A stretch of DNA of 64,000 nucleotides from an uncultured Corynebacterium sp. (GCF_946221935.1 NZ_CAMIGN010000001.1:62001-126000); one strand, 5' to 3'. Positions 26,974-36,356 are shown, counted from the first letter of the stretch. A program made the numbers and translations. The notes: generated from the letters alone by a model not told the origin.

Positions 26974-28644
26974 CTAAATCGTGATGACGTCGAACTTCCC
27001 TTCGCGGAAGTGGCGGCGCAAATCTTTTTTGTCGAACTTATCCACGCTGGTTTTATCGATGTGCTCAACAAAGGTCCAGTTCTCCGGCACCATCCAACCT
27101 GGAACACGTTGTCGCAGTTCGTCGGCTAGCTCTTGAGCAGTGTCAACGCTCCAGGGGGTGCCGTCGGCCAGTACCACCACCGCCAGCGGACGCTGCCCCC
27201 ACTTTTCGGAGGGGATGCCAATGATCGCCGCCTCGATAACAGCGGCCGGTTCCATGAGGTAGGTTTCGAGTGCCGCAGAGTAGATCCACTCACCGCCGGA
27301 ACGGATGATGTCGGTTTTGCGGTCGTGGATCGTCAGGTAACCATCCTTGTTTACCGTGGCGATGTCTCCGGTGCGGAGCCAGCCATCGGGAGTGAAACGC
27401 GGACTATCGTCCTCATAGTAGGATCCCGTCACGGTGTTGCCACGCACCTGTAGCTCGCCGGAGTTACGGTCATGGGCTTCGAGCTCGTTGCCGTCATCGT
27501 CGACGATGCGGTAGCGCATACCTGCATGGAAGCGACCCTGGCTTTCGCGATATTTGGCACGTGCGGCGCCGGCTACGCCTGCCGGAGGGTGGGCGACCGT
27601 GCCCACAGGGCCTGTTTCGGTCATGCCCCAGGCGTGGACGATGTCCACACCGAAGCGTTCCTCCCATGCGTCGATGAGAGCCGGGGGAACCTGCGACCCA
27701 CCGACGTAGATCTCCTGCAGACTCATCTTCTTCGGCTGGTGTTTGGTGTAGTGCACCAGCAGGCCAGTCCAAACGGCGGGGGAACCGTGTGCCTGGCGTG
27801 GCATCGCGTCTTCAACAACGTGCGCGATGTGCTCCGGGTCGGCACGATGGCCGGTAAACACAATGGGGGCGCCTGCCATAAACGCAGCCAGCGGCACACC
27901 CCAGCTGAGCACATGGTAGATCGGTACGCCGCACAGGAAACTGGTGCCGTTGCGGATACTGAAGCTATCGGCGGCGCGCAGTTGCATCGAGTGTAACCAC
28001 AGTGCTCGGTGGGAGTACACCACACCTTTCGGCGGACCTTCAGTGCCGGTGGAGAAGCAGATCGCCGCGGGGTCGGTCTCTTCGATAGCTGGCCAGTCGA
28101 AGTCGGCGCTGCGTCCGTCCAAGGTGGCTTCCAGATTGAGGACGCGCAGATGGCGTTCGTTGCGCAGACCAAGTTCCTCTATGAGTTGTTGCACCGTAGT
28201 AGTAGGGGCTTGGTCGGCGCCGATGACAAGTACAGCTTCCACACAAGGGCAGTCTGCGAGGAGGGGCACGATCTGTTCGCTGCAAGTGACGTCGATCACC
28301 AGGACGCGTGGAGCGGATTTATTGATGATGCTCGTGATCTGGCTGCCCATAAGGTGCCGGTTAATGGGGCTAAAAACCGCTCCCATAGACGCGACCGACA
28401 GCATGATCTCAAGATGTTCGGTGCAATTGGGCAGGACGGTTCCCACACGCTCGCCTTGCTGGATGCCAAATTCGTCACGGAACATGTTGGCCATGGCAGC
28501 GGCGCGGATGCCGATATGCAGGAAGCTGGTTTGTTCCGCAGTTTCATCAAAATACGTGGTCACAGTCGTATTTCGGTGAACACTGGCGCCGTACTCCAGA
28601 ATCCTGGCTACGGAAAGCGGGATCTCCTGCATTGTCGACTTCAT
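26974..28644 (-). CDS. AMP-forming fatty-acyl-CoA synthetase (FadD/AlkK-like)
   Basis: An adenylate-forming enzyme that activates a fatty acid to its CoA ester through an acyl-AMP. The P-loop is CFSTGTEGPPKGVVYSHRA. WGMTETGP (A5 motif), DGWLRTGDIATVNKDGYL (A7) and DRKTDIIRSGGEWI (A8) follow, and the C-terminal catalytic lysine region is KTSVDKFDKKDLR. Product 556 residues. It resembles the medium-chain AlkK branch. The exact chain length cannot be told. A TACAAT box at 28689-28694 on the minus strand is a likely -10. The gene is divergent from rho. Confidence 0.88.
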   Translation of the reverse strand: MKSTMQEIPLSVARILEYGASVHRNTTVTTYFDETAEQTSFLHIGIRAAAMANMFRDEFGIQQGERVGTVLPNCTEHLEIMLSVASMGAVFSPINRHLMGSQITSIINKSAPRVLVIDVTCSEQIVPLLADCPCVEAVLVIGADQAPTTTVQQLIEELGLRNERHLRVLNLEATLDGRSADFDWPAIEETDPAAICFSTGTEGPPKGVVYSHRALWLHSMQLRAADSFSIRNGTSFLCGVPIYHVLSWGVPLAAFMAGAPIVFTGHRADPEHIAHVVEDAMPRQAHGSPAVWTGLLVHYTKHQPKKMSLQEIYVGGSQVPPALIDAWEERFGVDIVHAWGMTETGPVGTVAHPPAGVAGAARAKYRESQGRFHAGMRYRIVDDDGNELEAHDRNSGELQVRGNTVTGSYYEDDSPRFTPDGWLRTGDIATVNKDGYLTIHDRKTDIIRSGGEWIYSAALETYLMEPAAVIEAAIIGIPSEKWGQRPLAVVVLADGTPWSVDTAQELADELRQRVPGWMVPENWTFVEHIDKTSVDKFDKKDLRRHFREGKFDVITI

Positions 28645-28688
28645 GCGTTTCAGCCTAGCCGTTAGGTGCAGGGCGTGGGGGAGGTGCT

Positions 28689-28694
28689 ATTGTA
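28689..28694 (-). promoter_or_regulatory. Putative -10 of the acyl-CoA synthetase gene
   Basis: TACAAT on the minus strand, 45 bases before the ATG at 28644. The -35 is not well conserved. Confidence 0.4.
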
Positions 28695-28800
28695 AGCAAC
28701 GGAAGCCGGATGCGAGGCTCGTTTTCTCCACTTTTCTTTCTTTACGACGCCACCCCGCGCTACACCCGCCGCCAGTCACATCTTGGGACTTTGAGGTGGC

Positions 28801-28817
28801 AATCTTTCTAGAAGATT
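28801..28817. promoter_or_regulatory. Palindrome AATCTT-N5-AAGATT before rho
   Basis: A perfect 6+6 inverted repeat about 115 bases before the rho start, in the divergent region with the acyl-CoA synthetase gene. A further AATCTTT follows at 28823. It could be an operator or the base of an mRNA leader stem for rho, a gene often autoregulated through its leader. Confidence 0.35.
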
Positions 28818-28932
28818 CCCGCAATCTTTGGGTTAAATTTAAAACTGTTGTCGAACACGCATGTCTGGCCGATCCTGGGGCTTCGCAGGCTTTTGAAGGG
28901 TCATGGAAGGCACCAGACGTGAAAGGACTTTT

Positions 28933-30684
28933 GTGAGCCTGTCCGATATTTTGGCTCGTGGCCAAGCCAATGGCCTCGCCTCGTTGAAGTTGCCGGAGCT
29001 GCGCCAGGTCGCGGCGGCACAGGGGCTGAAGGGTACCTCTGGTCTCCGCAAGGGCGATCTCATTGCCGCTATTGAATCCGCTGGCAGCGGTGGGGGAGCT
29101 GCGTCAGCATCTCGACCGACGAAGGTGCGCGAGCCCAAGGAAGAGCCGGTTGTGGAGGCGTCGGAGGGGCGTCACAAAGAAGACAACCAGGCCAACGAGA
29201 ACGCCGAAGAGAAAACTAAGCAGAACGATCAGCAAAGTGATCAGCAGGGTTCGGAGCAGCGCGAAGCTCGTTCCCGCGACCGTGACGGTGGGCGCGACGG
29301 CAGCCGTGACGGTGCGCGCGACGGTGGCCGTGAGGACAATCGCGGAAACCGCCGTAATCGCCGTAACCGCCGTAATCGCCGCAACCGTGGGCGGGATAAC
29401 AACCGCAACGGTGATAACCGAGATAACCGGGATAACCGTGATAGCCGTGATAACGGTGGCGACGGTAACGGCAATAACAATGGGAACGGCGGCAACAACC
29501 GCGAGCAGAAGCCGGAAGAGCTGACGCCGGTCGCCGGCATCCTCGATTTCGTTGATGCTAATACTGCCTTTATCCGCACCACCGGCTACCACGCAGGCTC
29601 GACCGACGTGTACGTGCCGATTAACACGGTGCGTAAGTACGGAATGCGCCACGGTGATGCGATTACCGGCACTATTCGTCCGAAGAACAACAACAATAAC
29701 GGTGGCGGCCGCGGTCGAAACCGTCAGAAGTACACGCCGATCTACCAGGTGGAGACCGTTAACGGACTCACCCCGGAGCAGGCAGCGGCACGCCCGCACT
29801 TCGCGAAGCTCACCCCGCTGTATCCGAACCAGCGACTGCGTTTGGAGACCGACCCGAAGATCCTGACGACTCGCGTGATTGACCTGATCATGCCGATCGG
29901 TAAGGGCCAGCGTGCATTGATCGTGTCCCCACCGAAGGCTGGTAAGACGACGATCCTGCAGGACATCGCGAACGCGATCTCTACAAACAACCCCGAGTGC
30001 TACCTGATGGTTGTGCTGGTCGATGAACGTCCCGAGGAAGTCACGGACATGCAGCGATCCGTCAAGGGCGAGGTCATCGCCTCGACGTTCGACCGCCCGC
30101 CGGGAGAGCACACCAACGTTGCGGAGCTGGCTGTTGAGCGCGCAAAGCGTCTCGTCGAGCAGGGCAAGGACGTTGTTCTTTTGCTGGATTCCATCACCCG
30201 TTTGGGTCGTGCGTACAACAACTCTTCGCCAGCTTCCGGACGCATCCTGTCCGGTGGTGTGGATTCCAATGCACTGTACCCACCGAAGCGCTTCCTGGGA
30301 GCGGCTCGAAACATCGAAAACGGCGGTTCCCTGACCATCATTGCCACGGCAATGGTGGAGACCGGCTCTGCTGGCGACACGGTGATCTTCGAGGAATTCA
30401 AGGGCACCGGCAATGCCGAGCTAAAGCTGGACCGCAAGATCGCCGAGCGTCGAGTTTTCCCGGCTGTGGACGTCAACCCGTCGGGTACCCGCAAGGACCA
30501 GCTGCTGCTCAGCCCGGAGGAGGCGCGCATTATGCACAAGCTGCGCCGCATTCTTTCTGCGCTGGATCCGCAGGCAGCCATCGACCTGCTGATCAAGCAG
30601 CTGCGTAAGAACAAGACCAACCGGGAGTTCATGCTGCAGGTTGCTAGCTCCGCGCCTCTGGCGGGCGAGGACGAGGAGGATTAA
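28933..30684 (+). CDS. rho: Transcription termination factor Rho
   Basis: A hexameric RNA-dependent ATPase that ends transcription. The Rho_N domain (LSDILARGQANGLASLKLPE) is followed by a roughly 150-residue insert of Arg, Asn, Asp and Gly repeats, typical of actinobacterial Rho. Next come the cold-shock RNA-binding domain and the ATPase core with Walker A SPPKAGKTT and the Q- and R-loop region. GTG 28933 with AAAGGA 5 bases upstream is preferred over ATG 28903, giving 583 residues. It is followed by prfA after three bases, with no rpmE between them as in mycobacteria. Confidence 0.95.
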   Translation: MSLSDILARGQANGLASLKLPELRQVAAAQGLKGTSGLRKGDLIAAIESAGSGGGAASASRPTKVREPKEEPVVEASEGRHKEDNQANENAEEKTKQNDQQSDQQGSEQREARSRDRDGGRDGSRDGARDGGREDNRGNRRNRRNRRNRRNRGRDNNRNGDNRDNRDNRDSRDNGGDGNGNNNGNGGNNREQKPEELTPVAGILDFVDANTAFIRTTGYHAGSTDVYVPINTVRKYGMRHGDAITGTIRPKNNNNNGGGRGRNRQKYTPIYQVETVNGLTPEQAAARPHFAKLTPLYPNQRLRLETDPKILTTRVIDLIMPIGKGQRALIVSPPKAGKTTILQDIANAISTNNPECYLMVVLVDERPEEVTDMQRSVKGEVIASTFDRPPGEHTNVAELAVERAKRLVEQGKDVVLLLDSITRLGRAYNNSSPASGRILSGGVDSNALYPPKRFLGAARNIENGGSLTIIATAMVETGSAGDTVIFEEFKGTGNAELKLDRKIAERRVFPAVDVNPSGTRKDQLLLSPEEARIMHKLRRILSALDPQAAIDLLIKQLRKNKTNREFMLQVASSAPLAGEDEED

Positions 30685-30687
30685 ACC

Positions 30688-31764
30688 ATGAGCCAATCAC
30701 CATCAGTCATCGATGACATCCTGGCTGAGTACCAGGGGCTAGAGATGCAGCTGGGCGACCCCGAGCTGCACAACGATCCGGCGGCAGCTCGCAAGGTAGG
30801 CAAGCGTTTCTCCGAGCTGCAGCCGATCATCCAGACGCACCAAAAGCTCGAACAGGCACGAGAAGATCATGAAGCAGCCTCCGAGATGGCGTCCGAGGAT
30901 AAGGAATTCGCGGAGGAAGCTAAGCGCCTGGAACAGGAAATCGGACAGCTGGAGGAACAGCTGACTGACCTGCTGGCGCCGCGTGACCCGCACGATGGCG
31001 ACGACATCGTCATGGAAATCAAGTCCGGTGCCGGCGGCGAAGAGGCCGCACTATTCGCCGGTGAGCTTGCGCGTATGTACCAGCGCTACGCAGAGCGCCA
31101 TGGCTTTAGCACCGAGATTCTTGGACTCAATGAGACCGACCTGGGTGGTGTGAAGGATATGACCTTGTCGATCCGCTCCAAGCAGCCGTCCCGCGACGGT
31201 GCCTGGTCCGAGTTCAAGTTCGAAGGCGGCGTGCACCGCGTGCAGCGTATCCCCGTCACAGAGTCGCAGGGTCGCATTCAGACCTCCGCTGCGGGCGTGC
31301 TGGTATACCCGGAACCCGACGAGGTCGAGGACGTGGAGATCGACGAGAAGGACATCCGCGTAGACGTCTACCGCTCCTCCGGTAAGGGCGGCCAGGGTGT
31401 GAACACCACGGACTCCGCCGTGCGTATCACCCACCTGCCGACCAATATTGTGGTGACCTGTCAGAAGGAACGCTCTCAGATCCAGAACCGCGCTCGTGCG
31501 ATGCAGGTGCTTGCTGCGCGTCTGCAGCAGATGAGGGAAGAAGAAGCTGAGGCAGAGGCAGCTGAGGGTCGCGCTGCTCAGATCCGCACTATGGATCGTT
31601 CCGAGCGCATCCGCACCTACAACTTCCCAGAGTCGCGCGTGTCCGATCACCGGATTGGCTACAAAGCCAACAACCTGGACGCCGTTTTGGGCGGAGACCT
31701 GGAAGCACTGTTTGCGGCTTTGAAGGAAGCTGACCGCGCACGCCGCCTCGAGGCGGAAGACTAG
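30688..31764 (+). CDS. prfA: Peptide chain release factor 1
   Basis: Recognises UAA and UAG stop codons and triggers peptide release. The stop-recognition tripeptide P-V-T is at residues 189-191 and the catalytic GGQ at 234-236 (RSSGKGGQGVNT). The N-terminal coiled-coil domain 1 is rich in Glu. At 358 residues it has normal length. It starts three bases after rho and is followed by prmC, whose product methylates the Gln of the GGQ motif. Confidence 0.97.
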   Translation: MSQSPSVIDDILAEYQGLEMQLGDPELHNDPAAARKVGKRFSELQPIIQTHQKLEQAREDHEAASEMASEDKEFAEEAKRLEQEIGQLEEQLTDLLAPRDPHDGDDIVMEIKSGAGGEEAALFAGELARMYQRYAERHGFSTEILGLNETDLGGVKDMTLSIRSKQPSRDGAWSEFKFEGGVHRVQRIPVTESQGRIQTSAAGVLVYPEPDEVEDVEIDEKDIRVDVYRSSGKGGQGVNTTDSAVRITHLPTNIVVTCQKERSQIQNRARAMQVLAARLQQMREEEAEAEAAEGRAAQIRTMDRSERIRTYNFPESRVSDHRIGYKANNLDAVLGGDLEALFAALKEADRARRLEAED

Positions 31765-31786
31765 CTTCCGTCCTCAACGCAGGTAG

Positions 31787-31816
31787 CTTGTGAATATCAA
31801 CCTTGTGAATATCAAC
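31787..31816 (+). repeat. Perfect 15-bp tandem duplication at the prmC start
   Basis: CTTGTGAATATCAAC occurs twice without a gap (31787-31801 and 31802-31816). Each unit contains an in-frame GTG, so prmC has two equivalent start codons 15 bases apart. Confidence 0.9.
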
Positions 31817-32704
31817 GAGGCAATCCGCGAGGCCACCGCGCAGCTCCACGCCGCGGGGATCGATTCTGCCGTGGTCGACGCGCGCCTGTTGATGCGCTAT
31901 CTGCTGGCCGAGCCCGCTACGGACAATAGCCCCCGCACCGCAGTGGATCCGGGCACCCTCTTCCTCCGCTCCGATGAACCAGCACCCGCCGCCTATGCGG
32001 GCTGGGTTGCTCGTCGCGCGTCCCGCGAGCCCTTGCAACACATCGTCGGCTCCGCTCCCTTTTGCGGGGTGGATCTTTTTGCCGAGCCGGGCTGCTTTAT
32101 ACCCCGCCCCGAAACCGAGCTGCTAGCCGAATGGGCCGCGCGCTCCCTTGCGAACCACCCCGCGCCGCGCGTGGTTGATCTTTGCTGTGGGCCTGGCACG
32201 CTGGGGCTTGGGGCTTCTTTTCTTTATGACGCCCCTATCTCCCTTTTGGGCGTAGATATCTCGGATCGCGCTCTGCGCTTGGCTGAAAAGAATGCACGGT
32301 TGATCCCGCAGGTAAACGCTACTTTCGTTAAAGCAGATCTGGCGGCCGACGATCCCGAGGCGTTTGCAAAAGCCTGTGAGCTCGGGCGGGGTCCCAACGC
32401 ACCTGCCGATGTTGTGGTGTGCAATCCGCCCTATGTGCCGGAATCTACACACGTCACTCCAGAAGTCGCTGCCGATCCGCACGCAGCCGTGTTCTCCGGA
32501 CCAGACGGGCTGGACCTCATGCCCCGGGTGCTGTTGTGGGCTGAGGCGCTGGGACGGCGAGGTGGTGGCGTCGGCATTGAACACGATGACTCCAACGGCG
32601 AACAAGTAGCAGAGATGATGCAGCGCCGTGGGTGGCAAGAAGTTACTCAACACCGCGACTTGGCAGGTCGGCCACGCTTCGTAACCGCCCTGCTGCCGCA
32701 ATAG
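31790..32704 (+). CDS. prmC: Release factor glutamine methyltransferase
   Basis: Methylates the glutamine of the GGQ motif of release factors with S-adenosylmethionine. The N-terminal helical domain is followed by the SAM fold with VVDLCCGPGTLGLG (motif I) and the catalytic VVVCNPPYVPES. The 304 residues count from GTG 31790; GTG 31805 is an alternative because a 15-base tandem duplication repeats the start region, and AGGTAG at 31781-31786 sits nearer the first GTG. It acts on the product of the adjacent prfA. Confidence 0.93.
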   Translation: MNINLVNINEAIREATAQLHAAGIDSAVVDARLLMRYLLAEPATDNSPRTAVDPGTLFLRSDEPAPAAYAGWVARRASREPLQHIVGSAPFCGVDLFAEPGCFIPRPETELLAEWAARSLANHPAPRVVDLCCGPGTLGLGASFLYDAPISLLGVDISDRALRLAEKNARLIPQVNATFVKADLAADDPEAFAKACELGRGPNAPADVVVCNPPYVPESTHVTPEVAADPHAAVFSGPDGLDLMPRVLLWAEALGRRGGGVGIEHDDSNGEQVAEMMQRRGWQEVTQHRDLAGRPRFVTALLPQ

Positions 32705-32759
32705 TTCGGACGATGGGGCTAAGGTAGAGCACGTAATTCTTAAGCAAGAAAGGGCTGCA

Positions 32760-33419
32760 ATGTCGAGAACCGTAGACGCAACCGATCCGCAGAACCGAGA
32801 GGCCGCGATCGAAACCGCGGCGAATGCGGTCAAGGGCGGGCGGCTGGTCGTATTGCCGACCGACACTGTGTACGGAATTGGCTGCGACGCTTTCGACAAC
32901 GAGGCTGTATCCGCGCTCCTGCGAGCCAAAGGACGCGGCCCCGACATGCCAGTTCCCGTGCTGGTGCCCAGCTGGACCACCATCGAGGGGCTCGTGCGCG
33001 AATACACCTATAACATGCGCAAGCTCGTGGAGGCCTTCTGGCCGGGCGGGCTATCCATGGTTGTGCACCAGGCTCCGAGCCTGCCGTGGAACCTGGGCGA
33101 CACACGCGGCACAGTCATGTTGCGCATGCCCAACCAGCCGATCGCACTTGAACTATTGGAGCGAACTGGCCCCATGGCCGTCTCCAGTGCCAATATTTCG
33201 GGTCAGCCGCCGGCTACGAATGTGCAGATGGCGGAAGACCAGCTGGGTGCGGACGTGACCACCTACATCGACGGTGGGGAAGCGCACCACGGTGTGGCAT
33301 CCACTATTGTGGATCTTTCCTCTGGCCGACCGCGTATTCTGCGCGAAGGAGCTGCCACCACCGAGCGCGTAGCAGAGGTGCTGGGGATGAGCAGTATGGA
33401 GCTGCGGGGAGAGATTTAA
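32760..33419 (+). CDS. L-threonylcarbamoyladenylate synthase (Sua5/YrdC family)
   Basis: Makes threonylcarbamoyl-AMP from threonine, bicarbonate and ATP for the t6A modification of ANN-decoding tRNAs. The YrdC fold motifs are GGRLVVLPTDTVYGIGCDAF near the N-terminus, then KGRGPDMPVPVLV, FWPGGLSMV and SSANISGQPPATN. At 219 residues it has the short TsaC form, without the Sua5 C-terminal domain. GAAAGGG lies before the ATG. The stop overlaps the start of the next gene by one base, so the wecA-like gene is translationally coupled. Confidence 0.93.
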   Translation: MSRTVDATDPQNREAAIETAANAVKGGRLVVLPTDTVYGIGCDAFDNEAVSALLRAKGRGPDMPVPVLVPSWTTIEGLVREYTYNMRKLVEAFWPGGLSMVVHQAPSLPWNLGDTRGTVMLRMPNQPIALELLERTGPMAVSSANISGQPPATNVQMAEDQLGADVTTYIDGGEAHHGVASTIVDLSSGRPRILREGAATTERVAEVLGMSSMELRGEI

Positions 33420-34591
33420 TGCAATTGCTCGCCCAGCCGGCCATCGGCGCAGGAATTCCCCTGCGCGAGTTGGTGCTGGTGCTTCTCGTTGCCTGCACAG
33501 TTACTTACTTAGTAACCGGTGCAGTGCGGTCGTTGATCTTGCGATATGGACGCATGGCTGCCCCGCGCCAGCGTGATGTGCACACAGTCCCCATGCCCCG
33601 GTTAGGTGGTGTGGCGATGTTTACGGGCCTGGTTGTGGCAGTGATCGTGGCCAATCAGCTACCTGCGTTGACGCGCGGATTTCCACCCGTGACACCCGAT
33701 ATGACGGCGGTGTTGATGGCCGCATTTGTGATCGTTGTGGTTGGTGTGGTCGATGACCTCTATGACATCTCTTGGGTCTTGAAGCTGGGCGGACAAATCG
33801 TGGGTGCCGTGGTGATGAGCTTGATGGGGCTCAGTTGGTACCTGTTCTACGTGCCCTTTGGCGACGGCACCACGCTGATTCTGGATCAAGTGCAGTCTAC
33901 GATTCTGACGGCACTGTTGACCGTGACAATTGTGAACGCGATGAACTTCGTCGATGGGCTGGACGGATTAGCCGCCGGACTGGGAGCAATTGCAGCGGGA
34001 ACTATTCTGATTTACTCGTTGACCATTCTGCATGACCAGAGTGGCACAGTGGCGGCATACCCACCGGCGATTATTTCTGCGGCGTTAGTCGGTATCTGCA
34101 TGGGCTTTTTGCCACACAATTTCTCACCAGCTCGCATTTTTATGGGAGATAGCGGGGCAATGTTGATTGGTTTGTTGCTGTCCGCGGCCTGCACTTCCGC
34201 ATCTGGGCGGATCAACGCTGCGCTCTATGGACCCGCGGATATGATGGCGCTACTCTCACCCATGATTGTGGTGCTGGCAGCACTATCCATTCCATTGCTG
34301 GACTTGGTAATGGCGGTGGTGCGCCGCGTGTCGAAGGGCAAGAGTCCTTTCTCCCCGGACAAGAAGCACCTACACCATCGACTTCTTAGTATTGGCCACA
34401 CTCAAAAGCGTGTGGTGTTGGTTTTGTACACCTGGGTTGGGGTAGTGGCATTCGGTGCCGTGGGGTTGACCGTTCTACCTCTGCCTGTCATGGCGATTTC
34501 TTTTAGCATGCTGGTGATTATCGCCATTTCGGCAACGGTCGTTCCACTGCGGCGAGCAAATCGGAAGTCAAACACTGCTCAGGTAAGCTAA
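33419..34591 (+). CDS. wecA: Undecaprenyl/decaprenyl-phosphate GlcNAc-1-phosphate transferase (WecA family)
   Basis: A membrane enzyme that links GlcNAc-1-phosphate from UDP-GlcNAc to polyprenyl phosphate; in mycobacteria this starts the linker between peptidoglycan and arabinogalactan. About 11 transmembrane segments. The catalytic cytoplasmic motifs are VVGVVDDLYD, NAMNFVDGLDGLAAGL, FMGDSGAMLIG and a His-rich loop DKKHLHHRLLSIGHTQ. Product 390 residues. It starts within the stop codon of the Sua5/YrdC gene and stands directly before the ATP synthase locus, as Rv1302 does in M. tuberculosis. Confidence 0.92.
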   Translation: MQLLAQPAIGAGIPLRELVLVLLVACTVTYLVTGAVRSLILRYGRMAAPRQRDVHTVPMPRLGGVAMFTGLVVAVIVANQLPALTRGFPPVTPDMTAVLMAAFVIVVVGVVDDLYDISWVLKLGGQIVGAVVMSLMGLSWYLFYVPFGDGTTLILDQVQSTILTALLTVTIVNAMNFVDGLDGLAAGLGAIAAGTILIYSLTILHDQSGTVAAYPPAIISAALVGICMGFLPHNFSPARIFMGDSGAMLIGLLLSAACTSASGRINAALYGPADMMALLSPMIVVLAALSIPLLDLVMAVVRRVSKGKSPFSPDKKHLHHRLLSIGHTQKRVVLVLYTWVGVVAFGAVGLTVLPLPVMAISFSMLVIIAISATVVPLRRANRKSNTAQVS

Positions 34592-34596
34592 TCGCC

Positions 34597-35103
34597 ATGA
34601 GTGATGCGACTGAGAAAACTGGGAACGCTGGGAACGCTGGGGACGCTGAGAACGCTGGGCACAACGGTGCCAAAGAGCTACCCGAACTAAATGATGTATC
34701 CCAAGTGGAAGACCACGTCGCGCCGCTGAAAGCTGCGATGCGTGCTGGAGTGCTGGTTCTCCTGGCTCTGGGTGTGGTGTCCCTCCTGGTGTGGGGGCTG
34801 ATTAGCGGTACAGCAGGCTTGTGGGGAGCCGGCATCGGTTGGTTGGTCGGCGGCGGGTTTATGCTGATGACCGTTGTAATTGTGTTGGTGAGTTCCAATA
34901 CGTCGCCCTCTGCCACGATGGGGTTGATCTTGGGAAGCTGGTTGGTCAAGGCCGCGGCACTGCTGGGAATCCTGTTCTTCCTTAAAGACAAGACTTTCTA
35001 CGACACGCCAGCACTGGCCGTGACCGTTATGCTCAGCATGATTGCCGTGCTAGTCATTGAGACGCTGGCAGTTACCCGCACTCAAAAGCTGTACATTAGC
35101 TAA
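34597..35103 (+). CDS. AtpI-like membrane protein preceding the ATP synthase operon
   Basis: A 168-residue protein with four hydrophobic segments (about residues 48-70, 74-94, 105-125 and 133-155), at the position where ATP synthase protein I lies in many operons and matching Rv1303 in position. The N-terminus is a small in-frame repeat in DNA and protein: units of Asn/Asp-Ala-Gly/Glu from GNAGNAGDAENAGH (about residues 8-21). AtpI proteins assist c-ring assembly or bind Mg2+; that role here is inferred from position and topology. It starts 5 bases after the wecA stop. Confidence 0.72.
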   Translation: MSDATEKTGNAGNAGDAENAGHNGAKELPELNDVSQVEDHVAPLKAAMRAGVLVLLALGVVSLLVWGLISGTAGLWGAGIGWLVGGGFMLMTVVIVLVSSNTSPSATMGLILGSWLVKAAALLGILFFLKDKTFYDTPALAVTVMLSMIAVLVIETLAVTRTQKLYIS

Positions 35104-35462
35104 GGGGTAGGGCGCTCAATGCGCCCCTTCAGCTAAAAAGCTGGAGAGGGGGAGTGTGGGAGTTGGCCGTAAATGATTCTTGCTCCAAAAACGTTGAAAA
35201 GCACGACCAAGTGGGGGGACCCGCGCTGCGTTTCACTTAGCGATTCGCGAAGCAATACTGATATTGTCTTAGCGGGCCTTTTATTGGCACACGTATGTGT
35301 GAACAGTAGATACGGCACCGGCTGATTCTGTAGGGACGTGCGACGGAGTCCCTTAATTATCGGCCTAACTCTTCGAAAAGAGACCTCCATCGCACCGCAG
35401 TGATTCCATGCAATCTTGCGGCCCAATCACGGGAGAGAACGCTGAGCGTAACAACCTTGGCC
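35104..35462 (+). promoter_or_regulatory. Leader region of the atp operon
   Basis: There is no gene. Just after the AtpI-like gene come two small hairpins, GGGCGC-N5-GCGCCC (35110-35126) and CAGCT-AAAA-AGCTG (35130-35143), which may limit read-through. At 35288-35301, CACAC-GTAT-GTGTG is a perfect inverted repeat and candidate operator. The remainder is the presumed atp promoter and 5' leader; no single -10 stands out. Confidence 0.5.
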
Positions 35463-36263
35463 ATGAAGGGCGAATTCCACCCGCCTTCATTGGAGCACGA
35501 ATTCTTCCCGGGGCAAGTGGATAGCAACCACCTGTGGTTCAGTGAGTTTGCCGGTGGAGCGTTCGCGCTCGACCGCCTCATGGTCATCCGTATTGTGATG
35601 ATTCTGCTGGTTTCTGCATTCTTCTTCTTTGCAATGCGGAAGCCGAAGCTGATTCCGAGTGGCGTTCAGAACGTTGCTGAGCTCTTCTTGGACTTCGTTC
35701 GAATTCACATCGCGGAGGATATCTTGGGCAAGAAGGAAGGGCGCCGGTTCCTGCCGATCATCGCCTCTATCTTCTTCACCGTTCTTGCCGTCAACATGTC
35801 GACGATCATCCCGTTCATGAATGTTTCAGCCAGCGCTCGCGTGGGTCTACCCCTGGTGCTGGCTGTTGTCGCATACATTGCCTTCATCTACGCGGGTGTG
35901 AAGCGCTACGGCTTCGGCAAGTACGTCAAGTCCTCGCTGATCATTCCTGGTTTGCCGACATGGCTCCACTTCATCGTGGCGCCGATTGAGGCATTCTCCA
36001 CATTCGTCCTCCGTCCGGTAACGCTGACCATTCGTCTTATGGCGAATATGCTGGCTGGACACATCATCCTCGTCATGCTGTTCACTGCTACGAACTTCTT
36101 CTTCTGGCAGATGAGCGGCTGGAGCTTGGTCGCTGGCGGCACGATCCTCTTCGCGATCGCCTTCACCCTGTTCGAGCTCATGGTGATCTTCCTGCAGGCA
36201 TACATCTTTGCCCTGCTGACCGCCGTGTACATCGAGCTGTCCCTCCATGCAGACGAGCACTAA
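35463..36263 (+). CDS. atpB: F1Fo ATP synthase subunit a
   Basis: The membrane subunit that forms the proton half-channels. The 266 residues start at MKGEFHPPSLEHEFFPG, a conserved actinobacterial start. Upstream in-frame codons exist but have no better ribosome binding site. The essential Arg lies in PVTLTIRLMANMLAGHI, and the late AYIFALLTAVYIELSLHADEH matches the C-terminal helix of the family. Five to six membrane helices. It is the first gene of atpBEFHAGDC. The start is uncertain within about 20 codons; a GGGAGAG at 35431-35437 is rather far. Confidence 0.93.
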   Translation: MKGEFHPPSLEHEFFPGQVDSNHLWFSEFAGGAFALDRLMVIRIVMILLVSAFFFFAMRKPKLIPSGVQNVAELFLDFVRIHIAEDILGKKEGRRFLPIIASIFFTVLAVNMSTIIPFMNVSASARVGLPLVLAVVAYIAFIYAGVKRYGFGKYVKSSLIIPGLPTWLHFIVAPIEAFSTFVLRPVTLTIRLMANMLAGHIILVMLFTATNFFFWQMSGWSLVAGGTILFAIAFTLFELMVIFLQAYIFALLTAVYIELSLHADEH

Positions 36264-36356
36264 TTCGCCCCTTTTTAAGTACTAAAATGACCAGGCCGGA
36301 CAACAAAAACAGAAAAGCTGCAACCGGCCGGTTCTCAGAAAGGTAATGGAAACCAA

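Noticed and set aside
30685..30687. Missing rpmE between rho and prfA as a deletion
   Set aside because: Mycobacteria have rpmE here, but corynebacteria, as far as I recall, do not; the three-base gap looks like the normal arrangement rather than a loss in this strain.
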